A DNA stretch of 64,000 nucleotides from Macrophomina tecta. Lineage: Eukaryota; Ascomycota; Dothideomycetes; Botryosphaeriales; Botryosphaeriaceae. The notes beneath the pieces are model-generated. The model did no database searches. It was not told the origin of the DNA and saw only the letters and a list, made by a program, of their open reading frames with translations. The translations under genes and the position numbers were made by a program. Shown here in pieces: positions 11,299 through 21,900 of this stretch. The number at the start of each line of letters is the position of its first letter. Positions within the stretch are counted from its first letter, which is position 1. Location of the stretch: the NCBI GenBank assembly GCA_024180945.1, contig JAKSGN010000035.1:3100001-3164000 (forward strand). Reading direction: 5' to 3'.

Positions 11299-12862
11299 TT
11301 AAATCTTCCAAACCTTGCCCACAAAGTCCTCGACATCCTCCAGAATTACGTCAGGCCTCTCCATTGCGGCGAAATATCCACCGCTTAAGTACTGCTTGTG
11401 CCAGACCAGGTTTCCTATGGAGGCCACCCAGGACTTTGGGACGGGAATCAGCTCCTTCGGGAACCACGAGAATCCGAAAGGTTTATAGACGTAGTTCTCT
11501 AGCTAGGCGTAGAAGGTGGGCTGGCTGGCGCGAGGGCCAATCATACGACGATACGTATAAATAGAGGTCGGGAAGGTAGAGGTAAGCCAGTAAAGGGAGA
11601 CGGATTCGAGGATCGTGTTCAAGGATAGAGGCGTGTCGGTCCAGGTATAGAACTTCTCGCCGATCCTGAGGGAGAGTGTCAGCAGTAAAGGTATAAAGGA
11701 AAGAGGTCAATGCGTACCAGGCGAGCAGCGCGATGGGGCTAGCTAAAAGCGCCAGGCCGATGGTGGCTGGGCGTGTAGCATGCTCCATGGCGTAAGCAAA
11801 CCCAGCGTTGCTAAAAGCATTGCCGCGATCGAGAGCCTTGAGCTCGGCTTCATTTACTTCAGAGTCTGAGATGCCTTCGGGCTTCCCAACGGGACAGAAA
11901 TTTACCTTGAGGCCAAACTCCTGCTAACAAAGCTTCCGAGATCCCCGCCCTGAGCCACGTAGCCGTTCTCGCCAAAACCGAGGCTCTCCAAGACCTTGTG
12001 TAGCAATCGTGCCGAATCGTAGATCGTCCAGTCTTTGTCCTTGGGCGGGGGATCAGAGAAGGCGAAACCCGGGAGAGAGGGCACGATGATATAGTACGGT
12101 AGCTAATCCGGAGACGGGAACTTGTTCTTGATAAGTTCTAGCATCGGCAGGAACTCGAGGAAGCTTCCAGGCCAGCCGTGAAAGAAGGCGATGGGGATGG
12201 CTAAGGGGTTGGTGGAGAAGAGTGCGACGAAATAAATAGTATAGGTACGGCCGTCGTCGTCGGTAACGGGGAGAGTGAAGTTCGGGAAAGAATTAATATA
12301 GGCTTCGGAGGCGCGCCTGACGGGTCATACTCAATCAATTAGTGTTGGATCAATCACGTGCATTTTACTTTCAGTAGTGTTTTGGATTCAGTTATGTCTT
12401 ATACTCGTTGCACACCTGTCTCAGCAGGTAAGCAAGTTACATACCCGTTTCACCCTAGTAGGTAGGATAGGTATAAGGGAAGCCCGTACGGCCTCCCTCT
12501 ACTAGACATGCCAATTCATCCCATTTACTATTGAATAAGCCGTCACACCACTTGTTCCAACAATTAGTTTACCTTCAGGCTTGCTGCTGCAGTTCTGTCT
12601 GCGCAGAGGGTGTCCGGACGCACCAATTATACTTTTCCCACTCTGCCTTAGCGCTATTAAGCCAGTTCCTGGAGATGCCAAACTCTCTTAAATCACGGCT
12701 CTCCTGCAGGTTCTCCCATGTCTCCGGCCCAATAGGCGAGAGGGTGATGAGCTGCTTCATCTGCTGTACTTTCTCCTCGGGAATTGAGACCATGTACTTC
12801 GTGGGCTGTGATTTAGCGCCATTGGGAATAGCGTCGTACGAAGCCATTGTAGGCTTATTCAA
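11299..12862 (-). pseudogene. Epoxide hydrolase pseudogene with LTR in intron 1
   Basis: An alpha/beta-hydrolase of the microsomal-type epoxide hydrolase family, which opens epoxides to diols. Exon 1 (12624-12862) reads MASYDAIPNGAK and PIGPETWENLQ, the family's N-terminal domain. The 5' splice TG|GTGCGT joins to exon 2 at 12316. The interior shows FFHGWPGSFLEFLP (oxyanion-hole HGWP), VPSLPGFAFSDPPPKD and GYVAQGGDLGS (nucleophile Asp). A second intron follows LLAW. The tail reads GGYFAAMERPDVILEDVEDF, which carries the expected late His position as Tyr, and ends at the TAA at 11299-11301. Disabling changes are TAG at 12103-12105 (before LPYYI), TAG at 11503-11505 (before LENYV) and a frameshift near 11910 after GSFVSR. 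Intron 1 holds LTR copy F. It was probably a tailoring enzyme of the neighbouring cluster. Confidence 0.88.
12343..12562 (+). repeat. Solo LTR copy F, long variant inside an intron
   Basis: A 220-bp variant that shares both ends with the 147-bp family but has a different centre containing GTATAAGGGAAGCCC. It is flanked by the 5-bp duplication ATTAG (12338-12342 and 12563-12567). It lies wholly in intron 1 of the epoxide hydrolase pseudogene; without it that intron would be about 82 nt. Confidence 0.8.
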
Positions 12863-13973
12863 GAGATCGAGAAGGAATAAAGCTCCGAAGCAGAGATGTG
12901 CAGGTGAGAACCGAGTTCGAAACTGAAATCACGCGAACGCCGGATACACGAGGAGGAATCGACGTGCTCCAGTCTTGTAGGTTCACTTCTGAGGGCAATT
13001 CATGCAAAAATACGGCGTCGAAGGGCATTAGGCACCCTCTTATTCTCTCAATCGGACAGGCTCCCCAATGGTGATTAATAATAGATGCGGGGTTTTAGAA
13101 ACACTAGCCGACTAATCTGGCCGAATAATCTGGCCAAATACACAGACGCCACGACTACGGCGGTTCCTACCGAGAGTGTTTTGCATACCATTGCCTGCCC
13201 CGGGGGGGGGAGGGGGGAGGGCATGGGCAGTGAGTAAAGCGCTCGTCTATAGTGCGCCACACACGGTGCTTACCAAGTCGGTGGCCGAGAACAACGCTCG
13301 TTTTTTCCGAACAGATAACGTACTTCCAGTCCTCTAATGGCCAATGTTGGTGTGCCGGAGGAAAGAGAAGTCGAGCCATCTATGCTTGCTGGCTAAGGCC
13401 CTTTACCTCGGTCATATAGTAATCCTTGAGAATACGCCATACTCTCACAGCACAGATATTTCCTACCTTATGTGCGATAGCTTGGCATACATCTTCTCTA
13501 TTACCGCGGCGCTGGTTACTAGCCTCCACTGCCTTGTTCTTAGTCGAATTTGTGCGCTTACGGGGCGGCCTAATTTAGGCTTATCAGGAAGATATTCGTT
13601 GAGCAGAGGCTCGCCATGGCCTGCTAGCTATTAGCATTAGCCTTACGTATAGGCTGTTCGCAGTCTAGGACTAGTCTATTTCATAGCAACCCTATTTGGA
13701 AAACGCTTGTACTTGAGAGTAACAGCTTGCGCGCGTTGCAATGCCAAGGTAGCGTGCGCAGCGAACGTTGGAGGAATATAAGTGCCTTCAATCATGGCGG
13801 TGTACATAGGCGGTGTGCGATACTAGAAAGCACACGCACATTATTTCTTGTGGGGCCGCCGTATAGTAATCATCTAGCATGCTTCGCGTTCTCGAAACTC
13901 AATGGAGAGCTTCGGGTGTCCGTGCTCTCGGTCTCTTCGAAGCTCTCAGCAACCTGCTACGCCGTGCTACACC
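12863..13973. other. Intergenic, nothing identified
   Basis: Short frames only, with a G-run at about 13201-13217. The stretch separates the 5' end of the epoxide hydrolase pseudogene from the P450 fragment and would have held both promoters. Confidence 0.35.
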
Positions 13974-14562
13974 ATGATCAACGCACCATTATTCAACTAT
14001 GGCGCCGCCACCCTCCTGGGCGTTGCCTCCCACATTGCCTACTTCAACCGCTCCGAACACCATCTCCACGCCACGAGATACATGCGACTCCTCCTCCTCC
14101 TCACCTACTCCGTTGGCGTCTTCCTGCTCACTCGCCTCAACGACCAACGCCTTCCCTCCGCCCTCTCCTCCGTGGCCCTCCTTACCACCTCCTACCTCAC
14201 CGGCCTCTACGCCTCCCTGCTCACCAACCGCGCCTTCCTCCACCCGCTCAACCACTTCCCGGGCCCCTTCGCCGCGCGCCTCAGCGACTTCTGGCTAACA
14301 CTCTACGGGCGCCGCTCTCGAGCATACAAGACCATAGGGTTACCGTGGGGCGGGACCTTCAACGACAAGGCCGTGCGCGGCTACGAGATGCAGGCGCGGC
14401 GGTTTAGCACATCGCTAGTGCGGCAGTTGGGCGCGTTTGGCGGCGGGGCGGTGGATGTGAGTGCGTGGCTCAGCTGCTACGCGTACGATGTGAATGGGCG
14501 ATTTGGCGTTTGGGAAGACTCTTAGCATGTTGGAGAGCGGCCAGGAGCATTCTGTGTTTTAA
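13974..14562 (+). pseudogene. Cytochrome P450, truncated 5' fragment
   Basis: The ATG at 13974 opens MINAPLFNYGAATLLG, with hydrophobic membrane-anchor segments followed by the fungal P450 hinge LHPLNHFPGPFAARLSDFW. The next 30 or so residues expected after the hinge are missing (RRSRAYK jumps to TIGLPWGGTFNDKAVRGYE). A frameshift near 14490 moves the reading from CYAYDVNG to MGDLAFGKTLSMLESGQEH, and the frame stops at 14562. Nothing after this resembles the I-helix, ExxR or haem Cys regions, so roughly the last two thirds of the gene are gone. It was probably an oxygenase of the cluster. Confidence 0.85.
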
Positions 14563-14740
14563 GTCGGTGAACGAGGGGATGCAGCCGCTAGGGTGGGTGC
14601 GTAAGTGACGCGCAAGCGGTTTTCGGGTGAAGATGGTGAGCCAATGGACGGTTGTTGGCAGTGCCGGTTTGGGCTTTCCGCCTCTGCTTAATCATTCCTC
14701 CTTTAATCATCTTCTACCCTTCGATTAGAGTAAGCATCCA

Positions 14741-16078
14741 TTACGGCTTCCAGGTCGCAATAATCAGCCCATGAGCGCTGGACTCGTGGCGTTCAAAATC
14801 AAGCTCGAATCTTTGATCAACCTCACCAAACAATTTCTTCCAATCGCTCTGTGAGCGCTCGCGGCCATTCAAAGACATAAGCATGACCAAGTCAAGGCAT
14901 CTCATTTCCTGTTAGCCCTATGCTCCTGGGAGGTGATGCTGCAGCTTACCGGCTGTCTCTCTCGTCATACGTCGGCTCGGGCCGATCGGATAAGATGCGC
15001 TCGTACAAAACGATGCGCGCCCCATCCTTCAAGGCCGGTACGAGCTTTCGCAGAATCTGTACGCAGACGGGGTCTGCCCATTCGTGAAGGATTTTGCGAA
15101 GGAAATACACATCAGCGCCTTTCAGCGGCTGTTCCATGAAAAGGTCGTGCGGCTGGAACGAAATCCTGTCCCTGTACTCAGCAGGCAGGCAGTCTTCCCC
15201 GAGCCTGACCTTCTCCGGGCGATCTTGGACAGTAAAGCGGATATTATTCGTCGCTTGGGCAATCTGCATGCTTACGTAGCCATAGTTGCCCCCGACATCT
15301 ACCAGGGTGGCCCTGGGCATGTCGATTTCCCGCCAGAGCCGAGTGCGGCTGAGGTCATCTGGTCTGTGACTGGGCAACGCGGATACGGCACGGAAGTGGC
15401 CTGACAAGGTCTTTAGTTTCTGGGGAAATTTGGCCAAATGCTCGAAGAAGGTATCTGACGTGTCTCGCGAGAGGTTGAATGCAGTCTCCGTCGGCTTATG
15501 AGAGCCAGGCCATCGCTCAAGCGCGTCCACCGCTCGCACAGCGATGGACCAATTGTCCTCAGTGGCCCACTTGGCCGCATCGAGCCAATCTTCATCATCC
15601 CGCATGAGCTTCGACATGGGCGTATGGGTGATGAAGCCCTGCTCTGTCTCTCGAAACACTCCGTAGGCGACGGCGTGCCGTACCAGTCTGGTCAATGCTT
15701 GCTCATCCATCTTGGCCTTTGCTGCAAGGGCAGCAAACGATATGCCTCCATCTGGGACGTGTAACGGTATTTCATGCCGTGCGACGGCATGCAGGCTAAT
15801 CACTTGGACTGACTGGACGACGGACGTCTGATTTAGCTGACTTCTGTACGCGTCATGGAGGCACTTACGCCGGCGAAGCCCAATGCCCAGACACTTTCCA
15901 TGGGGCCTCTGGCGAGCCTTTCGAGCTCTTGAAGGGCTGTTATAAGGCTGGCTCGGCTTCGGAAGTCGGCGGGCGTCATGTTGCGGAAGCCGAGCTTGGA
16001 ATCGAGGTCGACGACTCCACGCTTGTCGAGCTGCCGTGCGCTCTCCAGGATCCTCTCCGCCAATGTGGAAAGCGACAT
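14741..16078 (-). CDS. O-methyltransferase, SAM-dependent, 3' end possibly frameshifted
   Basis: Fungal O-methyltransferase of the plant-OMT-like family, transferring a methyl group from SAM to a hydroxyl of a small molecule. Exon 1 is 15869-16078; the GTAAGT intron (15813-15868, 56 nt) joins in phase to exon 2, which starts SVQVISLHAVARHEIPLHVP. The winged-helix dimerisation part is followed by the SAM motif LVDVGGNYGYVSMQIA, then VQDRPEKV and ADVYFLRKILHEWAD with the expected catalytic His region. Exon 2 ends at 14950 before GTAAGC. A C-terminal exon 14741-14908 reads MRCLDLVMLMSLNGRERSQS to ATWKP and fits the family. However, the intron between is only 41 nt and the phases differ by one base, so splicing would hit TGA at once. 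Either the last 56 residues are lost through a recent 1-bp deletion or there is a sequence error. Confidence 0.82.
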
Positions 16079-16740
16079 CGCTTACGTCATATAGCGTTAC
16101 CGTTCGTACAGTGGGTATGCCGTTCTGAGTCTTTCTCTACGCAGGCACAGAGCGGGTTTGTCTTATACCTTCTCGGAGCCTGCCACCTTGCCTACCCCGC
16201 ATTAAACCTTCCTAAGTACCCCGCACTGAAACCTTCTTGCACGCCTGGCACTAAGCCTTCTACTATGCCGAACAACGTAGCTGATAACCGAGCTGCGCAC
16301 CCACCGTTGAAACCTGGAGCACCCACCTTCACACGCGATGCATCTACGCCAGCATTCCTTGATGTCTTCCAAAAAAAAAAGAAAAAAGAAAAAAGAAAAA
16401 GGAATTAAGCTGGCTATGCAAGTTCGTAAAAGAGATTCGTCTTTCAGCGAGCGGCGCGCTGCTGTCCTCTACTGTTCTCTCAAATACCCTCCACAGCCGA
16501 CGCGGTGGAGCGACCCCCGACGCAATTGTGAGGGCAACAGGCGCAGGCGCGGCAAGAAAGAGGAGCTCGTGATAGTTGCACGTTCTCTGGGCCTGGGTCT
16601 ACGCGGCTTTCTGCCTACGAAGCTTGCTGTGTCAGCAATGGCCGATGGTGTCAAGATGTGGATCCGATGGTACTCGTTGTTGCCAATAAATCACGGAACT
16701 ATTCCAGTAACTTCCAGCAAGACCCGAACTACCACAAACC
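16079..16740. other. Intergenic, A-rich tract, nothing coding
   Basis: Promoter side of the methyltransferase gene. It contains an A/G-rich run at about 16370-16405 and no supported reading frame. Confidence 0.35.
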
Positions 16741-17327
16741 ATCGATAAGTGGCTCGAATGGCGCTATGAACTCAAGCCAAGCAGCACTCGAATCAGCTCT
16801 CTGGACAAGGTGATAGCAGAGGCAACCGCTGCTTTCGGACCATCCATCGACATCCTAGTCAGTAACGCCGGTGAAGAGCTTTCTCAACCGCTCGGGAAGA
16901 TTGACGTGGAGGGCTACGCGGACATCGCAGCGTCATCTTTATGGCGCAGGCCGTGCTTCCACATCTCCGGGGCCCGGGCCGGATAATCAACATTGGATCT
17001 GTATTCGGAAGGATCGGACAACCCGCAGTGAGCGTCTATTCCGCAACCGAGGCTGCTGTGGAAGCTCTGAGCCGTGGCTGGGCTTCGGAGCTGGGCGCTG
17101 CCGGCCACGCGGTCAATGTGCTTTCCCCTGCCCTTGCCGAGACGGACATGACGGCTCGCACACCTGGACCTGGCTCTGAGCAGATGCAAAAGATGATGAC
17201 CGATCTAGAACATAGGCTTGGCAAGGCCGAGGACATCGCTCTTGTAATTGCTATGCTCGCGGAGCCGCCGAGCAGCTGGATTACGGAGCAGACGAGTCAG
17301 GCTGGTGGTGGTATATGCATGACCTAA
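16741..17327 (+). pseudogene. Short-chain dehydrogenase/reductase, broken
   Basis: Classical SDR (NAD(P)H-dependent ketone/alcohol oxidoreductase) remnant. The first part reads ATAAFGPSIDILVSNAGEE (NAG motif). After GYADI the frame shifts near 16930, with loss of a few residues, into VIFMAQAVLPHL. The catalytic region is INIGSVFG and then YSATEAAVEAL: Ser and Tyr are present, but the Lys of YxxxK is Glu. The C-terminus SSWITEQTSQAGGG is typical of the family. The glycine-rich N-terminus could not be found upstream. A missing catalytic Lys, a frameshift and a lost N-terminus all point to a dead gene. Confidence 0.8.
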
Positions 17328-17419
17328 GGCCTATACTTGCATTGGCCAAACTAAGGGATAGAGAGAGAGGTTTCGCTCAATTCTGTCGTATGTACATATC
17401 ATCGGTCACACACCCTAAA

Positions 17420-17649
17420 TGTCACGACCTGCACTGAATCAAGTTCAAAGTGGGTTTGGATTGACGAAGTTTCTAAGCTAAAGAAAAGAAGAAGGAAAGG
17501 AAGGGGAGCGAAGATAAGGAAGTTATATCGAGGTGGCCTTGGCTTCTTCACGTGGTGATTCCTGATCCGCATTCGGTGAATGCCCTGCACGTGTCAGCCA
17601 CTCCCTTGCTACCCGGCGTATCCACTCGTTGCAAGTCCGGTTCGTGACA
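17420..17649 (+). repeat. Solo LTR-like repeat, TGTCACGA family, best copy
   Basis: A 230-bp unit with ends TGTCACGA...TCGTGACA, a TG...CA pair with perfect 8-bp inversion. It is similar to 3054-3280. No clear target duplication was seen. The ends resemble fungal Ty3/gypsy LTRs. Confidence 0.65.
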
Positions 17650-17699
17650 GCAAGCAGTACATAGAGCCGTTCTGGTTAACTTGTTGACTCCTTCTTACC

Positions 17700-17891
17700 C
17701 CATTGTCCTGCATTCGGCAAGCTGTAAGGATTCGCTGGGTAGGATCCGTGCGCCTGACTAAGCACCTCACGTGGCTGGATGACCTTGTATATAATTTCCT
17801 TTCTCCCTTTACCTTCCCTTCCGTCCTCCTTAGCTTAGCAATTTCGTCAATTTACACCCTCTTTGAATTCAGTTCAGTGCAGGACGTGACA
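17700..17891 (-). repeat. Partial inverted copy of the TGTCACGA repeat
   Basis: Read on the minus strand, the right end begins TGTCACGTCCTGCACTGAA, followed by the same pyrimidine/purine block and ACGAAATTG-like words as the copy at 17420. The other end is lost. The two copies form an inverted pair about 50 bp apart. Confidence 0.5.
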
Positions 17892-18938
17892 GACATAGTA
17901 ACGTTGTAGAATTAAGATGACTGACGTAAACCCAGAGAGGCGGACCATAGTTAGACGGCGAGAAATAGAGATATACCGAGTTGATATTTCTCTTCGTATA
18001 TAGCTCTCCCTATTACAACGTTGAACGCTCGAAGTGTCTAGTAACCGAGAGGAAAATTATTCTAAAAGCTCGTACGATCATGAGGAAGAACGTAACCCAT
18101 CTACTAGCGTACAGCCAGCACACAGCTTGTAGTATATCTGTACTATATAAGATACGCTCATGCTTTGTTTAAATAGAGCTTTTCGGTGCGACTTAAAACT
18201 ACTTACGCACTCGCATCTAGTCGTCCTATGGAGGCGGCGTCTAGGGAAGGTGCTGCCGCGGGACGTGGCGTGGGCAGACCGAGAGTCCTGCATATTGCGT
18301 CAGCGTCGGCGTTCGTGGGCAGACAACGTCTGGGCTCCGGCTCGGTGCACATCAACGCAGATTGGGTTGGGGTTCGGGCAGGTTAGTCCTAGTGTGCACA
18401 TAACCCTCTGTCGCACCGCATCCAACAACTCGCCTGGCAAACTGACCGGGATCTTCTGCGCAGTTGGTCCACTGTCGGGCATGTACTTCCCAACCTTGCG
18501 AGTAGGGACAGTAAGTCTGTTGGCAGCGCGGCTTACCGTCGGGAGCAGGTTTGTTCGCCTTGGCCGCTGCGGAGGAAGTCCCTGGGAAATCCTAGCTCGA
18601 TACCGGGCATCGGGCTGAGAAATCGGTGCGCGTAGCCGGCGGATATTGTTGGCCATGTGCTCTCTCTATTAAGCTGTAGGAGGCACGTATAGTGAGTATG
18701 TCCATCTAGGAAATTATTCTGTGGGCCAGCTCTTAGCATTAGGAGGGGAGTCTAAGTATGCCTTGACGAATAATACCAGTAGAATGTACAGGGTTACTGC
18801 ACTCATTCGACAGTCTGATGCAGTCTTCAAGGTCAAGATTACATTTATAAGATCGTCTAAAAAAGCATGATGCTGTGCCCGCTAAATGAACGAATAGGTA
18901 GAGTCTTACGCCATCTCACCGTATGCCTACTATTCTGA
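17892..18938. other. Intergenic, no gene supported
   Basis: AT-rich to about 18180. Then comes a GC-richer block with overlapping frames on both strands (18160-18618 plus, 18300-18656 minus), none with a recognisable motif. The right end is the 3' flank of the NRPS gene. Confidence 0.35.
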
Positions 18939-21900
18939 TTAGACAAGCCGGGTAACAATCTCCCACATCTCCTCTGCGAGCTGCTTAGCCTGGGAAAGCG
19001 GAAGCGCGGCCTCGTCGACCGTGAACTTGATCGCGTAGCCGTCCATTCTTCGCAGAATCTCGCACACGAGTCGGTACGGCTGCGGCATGCGTATCTCAGA
19101 CCCGGCCATGTATACCCACCGCATAGGTTCCATCCCTCCTTCGGCAGCGGGCTTCGCTGGCTCGAATGGCTGGAACAAGAAGAGTGCTCTGTACCTCTGG
19201 CTCTCCTTGTGCAGGCCCGCCGCCGCGTACACCTCCTCCAGGCTCACCGCGGCGTGCTCGGTGGCGCGCCAGAAGATGTCCTGCGTCTCCGCCAGATAGG
19301 ACCGCACCGCCGCCACGCTCGAGTCTGCGGAGACGGCGGCGGGGCAGCGCAGCGGCAGGAATGTCGCGCAGTTGCCGTTGATGCCCTGCGGGTCGGGCAG
19401 GGCGGCGACGCTGCGGCCCGTGTAGAGGTAGTCGAAGCCAACGGCCTCGGCCGCGCTGATTCCCGCCGACTGGCGTGCGAGTAGCAGCTGGAAGGCGGCC
19501 TGGAAGACGATGGGGACGGTGACGTTGGCGGCGGAGGCGGACGCGGACAGGGCGTCCAGGAGGGCTGCGTCGGTGCGCGGGACGACGATGGTTCTGGTGG
19601 CGTTCGGATGCGCGGTGCCGGTGACGCGGGGATACTGGAACCCGGTGGGTCGCGCAGAGTCACTGGTCCAATACTGCAGGGCACGGGTCTTGGCCTTGGT
19701 GTCGGAGGCGTGGTGGGCCGCGAATGCGCGGAAGGTCGTGTGGGCGTCGACGGGAACGCCGCGCTCGAGGGCGGAAAAGTGCGAGGCGAAGATGCGGAGA
19801 AGTGTGCCGTCGTATAGGCCGTGATCCATTTTGGTCACAAGCTCCTGCTTGCCCGCCGCTACACCGTCGGCGGCGCTGGGCCAGCGGAGCAGCGCGTATT
19901 CGATGAAGGGCTGGCCGAAGTGGAAGTCCTTGGTCCAGATGGCGTCCAGGGCGCGGGCGCGGTCTTCCTCGCTGGCGATGTCGATGGAAGTGATCCGCAC
20001 CGGTGCGCCTTTGAGCACGATGCCGTACCAGTTGCCGCGGCCGTCTTGGGTGTATGTCGTGCGGAGGATGTCGTTGGTGGCCGTCAGCTTCTCGACCACT
20101 TTCAGCCAGGCGTCGGCAGCGTGGACGAGCGGCCTCACAGTCATCAATACCCACATCTTCTCCTTCTTCTTCCCTTCGGTGAGGAACTCGGCCTGACCCG
20201 GTGGGCAAGCGTAGACGTGCTCGAAGTCGTCTGCCATGATGCCTGCTGCGGTCATCTTGCGCGCGATGTCGTCGGGGACCGAGTCTTCGACAACAGCGGC
20301 GTCTGCGGCGCTGTCGGTTTCGAGCTGCTCCATTTGCTCAGCCATGAGCCAGAGCGTCGGTTGCTGAAGCACCGCCCTGACCGACAGTTCGTAGCCGCGC
20401 CGACGGACGGCACTGACGAGGTTCATCGCCGCGATCGAGTCTCCGCCGAGCGCGAGGAAGTTGGCCTCCTTCCCCAGCAGCCCGGCATCGGCACTGAGCA
20501 CTTCTGCGAAAGCATCTTGCAAGACGTGCTGCTGTTCAGTCTCGGTGGGCACCGCGGCCGGCGAGGAGCCGGCAGCAGCTCCGAATGAATCGAACGAGTA
20601 CCGCGGCAGGTCCTTGGCGTCGATATTGTTTGCCCACGCAGTCAGGAGTTTGCGGTCCGCCTTGCCGGAGGGCATCTTGGGCATGCCACTCAGAGGCAGC
20701 AGCAATTTGGGATACATGTAGTGCGCAAGGCCGCCCAGCTTGGCCTTCAGCGCGGTGGCACCGTCGGCGTAGGCCTCGGGGTCCTGGATGGAGGCGGATG
20801 TGTCGCTCTCGTCAAAAACGACAAAGGCAGCAAGCTGGGGCTTGGACGCGATCTGAGCCACTACAACCACACAGTCGGCCACCTCGCCGGTGGCGATGAC
20901 CGCGTGCTCTATCTCGCCGAGCTCGATGCGGTGCCCGTTCACTTTCACCTGGAAGTCCTTGCGGCCGAAACACTCGATCTCCCCCCCGGGGAGAAGACGC
21001 GCAAGGTCTCCGCTGCGGTACATCTTGTACTCGCCAACCGGGGCCGGGGCGTCAATGAAAACGGCGGCGGTCAAGTCTGGCCTGCCAACATAGCCTTGGC
21101 CGACCTGAGGCCCCACGAGGCACAGCTCTCCAATGGCTCCATACGGCACGATCGCGTCACCGTCTCTCTCGAGGATCAGGACCTGAGCAGTGGGAAGTGG
21201 CTTGCCCAGGTTCCTCGGATTGTCGCCCGGCCGCATGTCGCGCATGATGGCCACCATGGCCGTCTCGGTGGGGCCGTATGCGTTCATCACGACGCGCGTG
21301 CCGGCCCAGCGTTCGAGAATGTCTGTAGCCAGCGGCTCGCCGCCGATGCTCAGGGACCGCAAGGTCGGCACGTCGCGGGGGCACAGGAAGCGCGCGACGG
21401 TGGGCGTGAGGAAGGAATGCATCACGCCCATTTCGTTGATCACGCCCGCCGGGTCCGAAAGCAGTCGGGCCGTGGACGCCATGCAGAGCGTGCCGCCGGA
21501 GCTGAGCGTGTTGAACATGTCGAGCACGGATGCGTCGAAGATGTAGTTGGAGAACTGCAGCGCGCGCCACTCGCCCTGCTCTCTCCCTTCGAACTTGATC
21601 ATACTGCGCACCGCCGCCGCCGCCGCCGAATGCTGGATCATGCAGCCCTTGGGCTTCCCGGTCGATCCGGAGGTGTAGATGACGTATGCTACGTCGTCTC
21701 CGGAGATGCCCACCCTCGTCCGGGCCTTCGGTTCTCTCGAGAAGTCCGCTTCGTCGAGGTTGACGACGGCCAGTGCCGGGTTCGCAAAATCCTGGAAGCT
21801 GGCGTTCTCAGAGAGCAGAAGGGCGGCCCCGACGTCCGCTGCTATGTATGCATTGCGCTCGACGGGATTGTCAGGGCTGAGCGGAACGTAGGCGGCACCC

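Noticed and set aside
13727..14407. 226-codon frame overlapping the P450 fragment
   Set aside because: It is in another frame, Pro/Arg-rich, and lacks any motif; the P450 hinge is in the competing frame.
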